A DNA stretch of 10,512 nt. It comes from an uncultured Prevotella sp. Its GTDB lineage: Bacteria; Bacteroidota; Bacteroidia; Bacteroidales; Bacteroidaceae. Below the pieces are notes generated by a model that saw nothing but the letters and a program-made list of their open reading frames with translations, did no database searches and was not told where the DNA came from. Within the stretch, counting starts at the first letter, position 1; every line of letters begins with the position of its first letter. Positions 6,439-10,512 of this stretch are shown piece after piece. Made by a program: the position numbers and the translations under genes. The DNA is taken from positions 1 through 10,512 of the forward strand of contig CALZDK010000059.1 in the NCBI GenBank assembly GCA_945637645.1, given 5' to 3'.

Positions 6439-7242
6439 ATGAATAATCAATTTTCATTGGAAGGTAAGAATGCCTGGATAACCGGTGCTTCTTACGGAAT
6501 CGGCTTCAACATTGCAAAGGCTTTTGTTGGCGCAGGTATCAAAACCATCATTTTCAACGACATCAATGAGGCTGCTCTTGAGCGCGGATTGGCAAACTAC
6601 AAGGAGGCAGGCATCGAGAATGTTAAGGGTTATGTTTGCGACGTCACAAAGGAAGACGACGTGAAGGCACTTGTTGAGAAAATACACCAAGAGGTTGGCA
6701 ACATCGACATCCTGGTTAACAATGCCGGTATCATCAAGCGTATTCCAATGCACGAGATGAAGCGTGCCGAGTTCCAACAGGTAATCGACATCGACCTCGT
6801 TGGACCATTCATCGTTTCCTCTGCTGTTCTTCCAGAGATGATGGAGCGCCGTGAGGGTAAGATAATCAATATATGCTCTATGATGAGTGAATTGGGGCGT
6901 GAGACAGTTTCCGCTTACGCTGCAGCCAAGGGCGGTTTGAAGATGCTCACCCGCAACATCTGCTCAGAGTATGGTGAATATAACATCCAGTGCAACGGTA
7001 TTGGCCCTGGCTACATTGCCACTCCTCAGACTGCTCCACTGCGTGAGCGTCAGCCAGACGGCAGCCGTCACCCATTCGACTCATTCATCTGCGCAAAGAC
7101 TCCTGCCGGACGTTGGCTGGAGCCTGCAGAGCTCGGCGGTCCAGCCGTGTTCTTGGCATCTCATGCCTCTGACGCAGTTAATGGTCATATCCTCTACGTC
7201 GATGGCGGTATCTTGGCATACATCGGCAAGCAGCCACAGTAA
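6439..7242 (+). CDS. kduD: 2-dehydro-3-deoxy-D-gluconate 5-dehydrogenase (KduD), SDR family
   Basis: KduD reduces 2,5-diketo-3-deoxygluconate to 2-keto-3-deoxygluconate with a nicotinamide cofactor, the step after KduI. The 267-residue protein is a classical short-chain dehydrogenase. The cofactor motif TGASYGIG is at 15-22, NNAG at 94-97, the catalytic serine is probably S147 (NICSMMS), and the YxxxK pair is Y160/K164 in SAYAAAKGG. A PGYIATPQT segment at 190-198 follows, and the C-terminal NGHILYVDGG is typical. The helix-4 position that is often the fourth catalytic residue (Asn) reads Asp here (IDIDLVG, D119). Close Bacteroidota homologues are often annotated gluconate 5-dehydrogenase, but pairing with kduI supports KduD. 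It begins 36 nt after kduI without its own visible promoter and is followed by a terminator at 7268, so the two genes form one short operon. Confidence 0.92.
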   Translation: MNNQFSLEGKNAWITGASYGIGFNIAKAFVGAGIKTIIFNDINEAALERGLANYKEAGIENVKGYVCDVTKEDDVKALVEKIHQEVGNIDILVNNAGIIKRIPMHEMKRAEFQQVIDIDLVGPFIVSSAVLPEMMERREGKIINICSMMSELGRETVSAYAAAKGGLKMLTRNICSEYGEYNIQCNGIGPGYIATPQTAPLRERQPDGSRHPFDSFICAKTPAGRWLEPAELGGPAVFLASHASDAVNGHILYVDGGILAYIGKQPQ

Positions 7243-7267
7243 GCCAGGCACCAAGTAAGAAAAATAA

Positions 7268-7305
7268 AAGGACATTCACCTACAAAGGCGGATGTCCTTA
7301 TTTTT
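7268..7305. terminator. Terminator between convergent kduD and HU genes
   Basis: AAGGACAT (7268-7275) pairs with ATGTCCTT (7292-7299), with the loop partly closed by CC/GG, followed by ATTTTT. An A-rich run precedes the stem on the other side, so the hairpin can also act on the opposite strand. It lies between the kduD stop (7242) and the HU stop (7329), and is probably shared by both. Confidence 0.85.
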
Positions 7306-7328
7306 GCGTTTAAATATATTTTACAAAA

Positions 7329-7601
7329 TTAGTTCAGTGCGTCAGCCAGCTCAGCACCTGGCTTGAACTTTGCAACCTTCTTTGCAGCAATCTGAATCTT
7401 CTCCTTTGTCAAAGGATTGATACCTTCGCGAGCAGGACGCTCACCAACGCTAAATGTTCCGAAACCTACGAGGGCAACCTTGTCGCCTGCTACGAGAGCC
7501 TCCTGAATGGCGGCAACAGTAGCGTCAAGAGCCTTTTTAGCTTCTGTCTTTGGCAGGCCAGAACCGGCAGCGATTTTCTCGATTAATTCTGTCTTGTTCA
7601 T
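7329..7601 (-). CDS. HU-family DNA-binding protein
   Basis: A 90-residue histone-like protein that binds and bends DNA as a dimer and compacts the nucleoid. The N-terminal MNKTELIEKIA and GLPKTEAKKALDA form the helical dimerisation part. VALVGFGTFSVGERPAR at 42-58 is the beta region, with the family hallmark GFGTF at 46-50. The DNA-binding arm contains R55, R58 and the tip INPLTKE, with the intercalating proline at P63. The C-terminal KVAKFKPGAELADALN is canonical. The ATG at 7601-7599 is chosen because the open frame upstream runs through the promoter and adds no family sequence. The gene stands alone, convergent with kduD and divergent from the rhomboid gene. HU and IHF subunits are hard to tell apart by eye; the sequence is more HU-like, and Bacteroidota carry several paralogues. 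Confidence 0.95.
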   Translation of the reverse strand: MNKTELIEKIAAGSGLPKTEAKKALDATVAAIQEALVAGDKVALVGFGTFSVGERPAREGINPLTKEKIQIAAKKVAKFKPGAELADALN

Positions 7602-7655
7602 AATTCTAATAGTTTTTATTATTAATAAATTGATGATTTGCAATTTTTCCGCACG

Positions 7656-7686
7656 CAAATATAGGTTAAAGAATTCAGAATTCAAA
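7656..7686 (-). promoter_or_regulatory. Promoter of the HU gene
   Basis: On the minus strand, TTTG (7686-7683) and TATATTTG (7663-7656) are separated by 19 bp, an exact match to the Bacteroidales consensus. Transcription should start near 7650, giving a leader of about 50 nt, A/T-rich near the start codon. The spacer holds GAATTC twice (7671-7676 and 7678-7683). Upstream of the -33 lies a long A/T tract (7687-7712 on the + strand) that could act like an UP element. Confidence 0.85.
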
Positions 7687-7768
7687 CAAAAAAAGAAAAA
7701 AAGTTTCTTTTTTCACTTATTTTCTATTGATAACCTCAATTTTTATGCTGTTTGACAGATATTTTTAG

Positions 7769-7776
7769 TAATTTTG
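7769..7776 (+). promoter_or_regulatory. Likely -7 element of the rhomboid operon promoter
   Basis: TAATTTTG at 7769-7776 fits TAnnTTTG and lies 45 nt before the rhomboid ATG. The nearest TTTG upstream (7751-7754) is only 14 bp away, shorter than the usual 19-21, so the -33 part is weak or missing. The rest of the 220-nt gap to the HU gene is occupied by the HU promoter and A/T tracts. Confidence 0.55.
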
Positions 7777-7821
7777 CGCCCAACAAGTACAACAATATCA
7801 TAAGAGAAAGGTAATTAGCGT

Positions 7822-8745
7822 ATGAGAAACATTCCTACGGTAACCAAGAACTTGCTCTTGGTCAATATCATAGCTTTCGTGGCCACATGGTTGCTGCAAA
7901 TCAGGGGCATAGACCTCAACGATGTCTGTGGCCTTCACTATTTCATGGCAGCGGATTTCCACCCTTGGCAATTGGTGACCTATATGTTCCTTCACTCCGG
8001 TTTCATGCACATCCTATTCAATATGTTCGCACTGTGGATGTTTGGTGTGGTAATAGAGAATGTATGGGGTCCGCGCAAATTCTTATTTTATTACATTTCT
8101 TGTGGCATCGGTGCAGGTCTTATGCAGGAGCTCGCACAGTTCTGCTCCTTCTATCTTACCATAAGTTCGCAAGACCCCTCAGTGACCTTTTCCGAACTCT
8201 TTGTCATAGGACAGCAATTGTCGATGCAACTCAACGGATGGACAACTATAGGAGCCTCAGGCGCTGTCTATGCCATCCTTCTTGCCTTTGGCATGATATT
8301 CCCCAACGAGCGCATCTTCATCTTCCCACTTCCCATTCCCATTAAGGCAAAGTGGTTCGTTATGTTCTATGTTGCCATTGAGCTTTTCTCCGCCCTTGGC
8401 TCGTCGGGAGACAACGTCGCACACATGGCACATCTTGGTGGAATGCTTTTCGGCTTCCTCATGATACGCTATTGGAACAACCACCCCACAGCAGGCTATG
8501 GACGCAACAAGGGACACCAGTTCTTCGAAAACCTGAAGGAGAATTTCGAGCGTCGTAAGGGAGCGAAGATGAATGTACACAAGGGTGGTGCTGCCACTCG
8601 CGAGGACGACTGGAACTACAACGAGAGGAAACGGCAGAATCAGGAGGAGATTGACCGCATTCTGGATAAGATACGTCGCAGCGGTTACGACAGCCTGACA
8701 AAAGAGGAGAAACAGAAACTCTTCGAAAGCAGCAATGAAAGATGA
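7822..8745 (+). CDS. Rhomboid family intramembrane serine protease
   Basis: A 307-residue polytopic inner-membrane protein that should cut transmembrane segments of other proteins within the membrane. The catalytic serine is S146 in GASGAVYA (144-151) and the histidine is H204 in MAHLGGMLFG (202-211). The loop motif HILFN at 63-67 supplies the conserved His and Asn. Hydrophobic segments lie near 10-26, 52-77, 87-106, 142-160, 176-193 and 199-216, fitting the six-helix core. The tail from about 220 is polar and probably cytosolic, ending in IDRILDKIRRSGYDSLTKEEKQKLF (278-301), a segment I recall from C-termini of Bacteroidota rhomboids. Substrates cannot be inferred. The stop codon overlaps the start of the next gene (ATGA), which implies translational coupling with a membrane-anchored phosphoesterase. 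Catalytic residues are intact, so it is probably active and not an iRhom-like pseudoprotease. Confidence 0.94.
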   Translation: MRNIPTVTKNLLLVNIIAFVATWLLQIRGIDLNDVCGLHYFMAADFHPWQLVTYMFLHSGFMHILFNMFALWMFGVVIENVWGPRKFLFYYISCGIGAGLMQELAQFCSFYLTISSQDPSVTFSELFVIGQQLSMQLNGWTTIGASGAVYAILLAFGMIFPNERIFIFPLPIPIKAKWFVMFYVAIELFSALGSSGDNVAHMAHLGGMLFGFLMIRYWNNHPTAGYGRNKGHQFFENLKENFERRKGAKMNVHKGGAATREDDWNYNERKRQNQEEIDRILDKIRRSGYDSLTKEEKQKLFESSNER

Positions 8746-9827
8746 TACAACAACTTAAGACCATAACATTGAAAATGGTGGCGGGGGCTAACATCGCCAC
8801 CATTGCTGTGATGTTTGCCATTGGCTATTCCGACTATATCAGTCCCATCGCCCATCCTGTCCTCTCCACAGTAGGCTTGGCATTCCCTATAGTACTGATA
8901 GCCAACCTTCTTTTCCTTTTTCTATGGCTCATAGTGTACCGCCGCATGGTCTTCATTCCCATCATAGGCTTCGTCATGTGCTATATCCCAATAAGGAAGT
9001 ATATACCTTTCAACATTCCCCACGACACACCCTTGGGTTGTATAAAGGTGCTTTCCTACAATGTGCACGGATATGTGTATGATATTGGCGGCGACGATGC
9101 CTTCATCCGTATCATCAGCTACATAAAGAAAAGCAAGGCGGACATACTGTGCGTACAGGAGGACCTCGGCGAATGGCTGAAGCCGCAGGCGGCCCTCGAC
9201 AGCATATACCCCTTCAGCAACAAGACCGTAATAGGCAGCCAGAAGCAAAACGCCCTCGGTATCTATACACGTTTCCCCATTCTCCGTACCGAACAGATCA
9301 GCTACGAGTCGCTGAGAAACGGAAGCATGGCATACTGGCTCGATATCAACGGGAAGACGGTAATCGTCATCAACAACCATTTTGAGAGCAACCGCCTTAC
9401 TCTCAACGACAAGGAACGCTATAAGGAACTCCTCAGGGGAAATCTTGAGCGCGACACTGCTAAGAATGAGACACGCTATTTCGCCGACAAACTTGCCAAC
9501 GCCACGTCTCGTCGTGCCCCGCAGGCAGATGCCGTGGCACGCTTCATCGAGAGCCATAAGGACACCCCGATAATCGTCTGCGGCGACTTCAACGACAGCC
9601 CTATTTCCTACACCCACCGCACTGTGAGCAAAGGTCTTACCGACTGCTACACGGAAACGGCAAACGGCCCCGGTTTGTCATATAATCAGAAAGGGTTTAA
9701 CGTCCGCATAGACAACATTTTCTGCTCCGACCACTTTACTCCCTACAACTGTAGGGTTGACAACAAAATCCACGCTTCAGACCATTATCCCATCTATTGT
9801 TGGCTAAAATTCGGCTATAAACCATAA
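8742..9827 (+). CDS. Membrane-anchored endonuclease/exonuclease/phosphatase family protein
   Basis: A 361-residue protein with an N-terminal membrane region and a C-terminal EEP (DNase I-like) metal-dependent phosphoesterase domain. Hydrophobic segments are near 13-29, 38-65 and 69-84. The EEP motifs appear in order: SYNVHG with N107, CVQED with E140, NNHFES with H213, CGDFNDSP with D282 and N284, VRIDNIF with D324, and ASDHYPI with D347/H348. All expected metal and catalytic residues are present. Three membrane spans with RR at 67-68 between the second and third suggest, by the positive-inside rule, that the catalytic domain faces the periplasm; this is inference. Such domains cut nucleic acids, phospholipids or sugar phosphates, and the substrate cannot be told here. 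The start overlaps the rhomboid stop by 4 nt (ATGA), so the pair is an operon. No terminator is seen after the stop. Confidence 0.93.
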   Translation: MIQQLKTITLKMVAGANIATIAVMFAIGYSDYISPIAHPVLSTVGLAFPIVLIANLLFLFLWLIVYRRMVFIPIIGFVMCYIPIRKYIPFNIPHDTPLGCIKVLSYNVHGYVYDIGGDDAFIRIISYIKKSKADILCVQEDLGEWLKPQAALDSIYPFSNKTVIGSQKQNALGIYTRFPILRTEQISYESLRNGSMAYWLDINGKTVIVINNHFESNRLTLNDKERYKELLRGNLERDTAKNETRYFADKLANATSRRAPQADAVARFIESHKDTPIIVCGDFNDSPISYTHRTVSKGLTDCYTETANGPGLSYNQKGFNVRIDNIFCSDHFTPYNCRVDNKIHASDHYPIYCWLKFGYKP

Positions 9828-9876
9828 AAAAAACGAGAAAATCCACAATAAATTTTCCAAATTGTAAAAAAATCAT

Positions 9877-9884
9877 TATATTTG
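9877..9884 (+). promoter_or_regulatory. Likely -7 element of the secD promoter
   Basis: TATATTTG at 9877-9884 matches TAnnTTTG exactly. A -33 element is poor: TTTT at 9853-9856 is at 20 bp, while ATTG at 9861-9864 is only 12 bp away. Transcription starting just after 9884 would give an A/T-rich leader of about 50 nt before the ATG at 9942. Confidence 0.65.
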
Positions 9885-9941
9885 CATGCTATTTTCGGCA
9901 ACAACTTGACAATAATAAATTAAAAATATAAAAATAACAAA

Positions 9942-10512
9942 ATGCAAAACAAAGGAATTGTAAAGTTTATCGCACTGATTCTGATATTGGTGTGTGTATT
10001 CTATCTTTCCTTCTCTTTCGTGACACGCCACTATGAGAACAAAGCGGCTGCCATGGGCGAGGAGGCTGGACAGGAGTACCTCGACTCTATCATGAACGAG
10101 AAAGTGTATCTCGGAGCTTATTCACTTAAGCAGTGCCGGGAAATGGAAATCGGCCTCGGACTCGACCTGAAGGGCGGTATGAATGTAATCCTCGAGGTGT
10201 CGGTGCCTGATGTTGTTGCCGTGTTGGCTGACCACAAGACCGACGCTGCCTTCACCAAGTCTATGGAGCAGGCAAAGAAGGAAGAAGAGACAAGTCAGGC
10301 AGACTTCGTGTCGCTCTTCATCAAGTACTACAAGCAGAATGCTCCTGGTCATCGTCTGGCAGAGGTATTCGCAACACAGCAGATGAAGGGTAAGGTCAGC
10401 ACTCAGAGCAGCGACTCAGAGGTGGAGGCAGCAGTACGTGCCGAGGTGCAGTCGGCAGTTGACAACTCTTTCCTCGTAGTGCGCAACCGTATCGACAAGT
10501 TCGGTGTTGTTC
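9942..10512 (+). CDS. secDF: Protein translocase SecD, probably a SecDF fusion (3' end outside window)
   Basis: SecD with SecF uses the proton motive force to help SecYEG export proteins across the inner membrane. Only the first 190 codons are present, and the frame is open to the window edge. Residues 6-27 form the first membrane helix (IVKFIALILILVCVFYLSFSFV). GLGLDLKGGMNVILEV at 71-86 is the hallmark of the first periplasmic domain (LGLDL.GG), and VRNRIDKFGVV at 180-190 matches the following conserved SecD segment. Between them, about 100-160 is a charged, Gln/Lys/Glu-rich insertion longer than in E. coli SecD. The ATG at 9942 is the natural start, just before the membrane helix. In Bacteroidota SecD and SecF are commonly one polypeptide of about 1000 residues; that fusion is inferred, not seen. 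The gene is 114 nt after the EEP gene and has a -7 element of its own. Confidence 0.93.
   Translation, partial: MQNKGIVKFIALILILVCVFYLSFSFVTRHYENKAAAMGEEAGQEYLDSIMNEKVYLGAYSLKQCREMEIGLGLDLKGGMNVILEVSVPDVVAVLADHKTDAAFTKSMEQAKKEEETSQADFVSLFIKYYKQNAPGHRLAEVFATQQMKGKVSTQSSDSEVEAAVRAEVQSAVDNSFLVVRNRIDKFGVV

Noticed and set aside
7602..7685. N-terminal extension of the HU protein
   Set aside because: The 28 extra residues would be translated from the promoter and leader; HU proteins start at MNKTELI.
7687..7712. A-run/T-run hairpin as a terminator between HU and rhomboid genes
   Set aside because: The stem is almost only A-T pairs and it sits between two divergent genes, where no terminator is expected; more likely promoter-upstream A/T DNA.
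7887..8345. 152-residue open frame on the plus strand in another phase
   Set aside because: Lies within the rhomboid gene; the rhomboid frame holds the catalytic motifs, while this one gives no recognisable protein.
8922..9617. 231-residue open frame on the minus strand
   Set aside because: Antisense to the EEP gene, whose motifs are intact; no domain or start signal supports it.
1..10512. A novel defence, phage or accessory system
   Set aside because: Every protein gene belongs to a recognisable core or metabolic family apart from the DUF4271 protein, and none forms an unexplained multi-gene module.

Overview
The window is an ordinary chromosomal stretch from a member of the Bacteroidota, most likely Prevotellaceae or a close Bacteroidales relative. 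Three things point there. The promoters fit the Bacteroidales consensus (TTTG, about 19-21 bp, TAnnTTTG) rather than the sigma-70 consensus. Most genes lack a strong Shine-Dalgarno sequence. The DUF4271-hemD-rnpA-yidD-tyrS order and the HU, rhomboid and SecD proteins look like that phylum. The genus is an inference from overall resemblance.

Layout. (1) Positions 1-5099, + strand: a compact housekeeping cluster, metK (its first base lies just outside the window), a DUF4271 membrane protein, hemD, rnpA, yidD and tyrS. Spacings are 21, 7 and 18 nt, then a 20-nt overlap, then 49 nt, so co-transcription is plausible. The genes cover SAM synthesis, tetrapyrrole synthesis, tRNA 5' maturation, membrane protein insertion and Tyr-tRNA charging. 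(2) Positions 5100-5556: no protein gene. The stretch holds a tRNA-Gln(TTG) with its own promoter and a terminator, then a perfect 83-bp tandem repeat (two full copies plus a 32-bp third) that carries the kduI promoter. (3) Positions 5557-7242: kduI-kduD, the intracellular pathway that turns unsaturated uronates from pectin or glycosaminoglycan breakdown into 2-keto-3-deoxygluconate, closed by a terminator. (4) Positions 7329-7601, - strand: an HU-type nucleoid protein with its own promoter. (5) Positions 7822-9827, + strand: a rhomboid protease and a membrane-anchored endonuclease/exonuclease/phosphatase-family protein whose reading frames overlap by 4 nt. (6) From 9942 to the end: the 5' part of secD, probably a secDF fusion.

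I find no CRISPR array, insertion sequence, phage gene, toxin-antitoxin or defence module, and no evidence of an undescribed multi-gene system. The least explained feature is the 83-bp tandem repeat upstream of kduI. It multiplies promoter-like elements and a palindrome, and its exact copies suggest recent expansion and possible copy-number variation.
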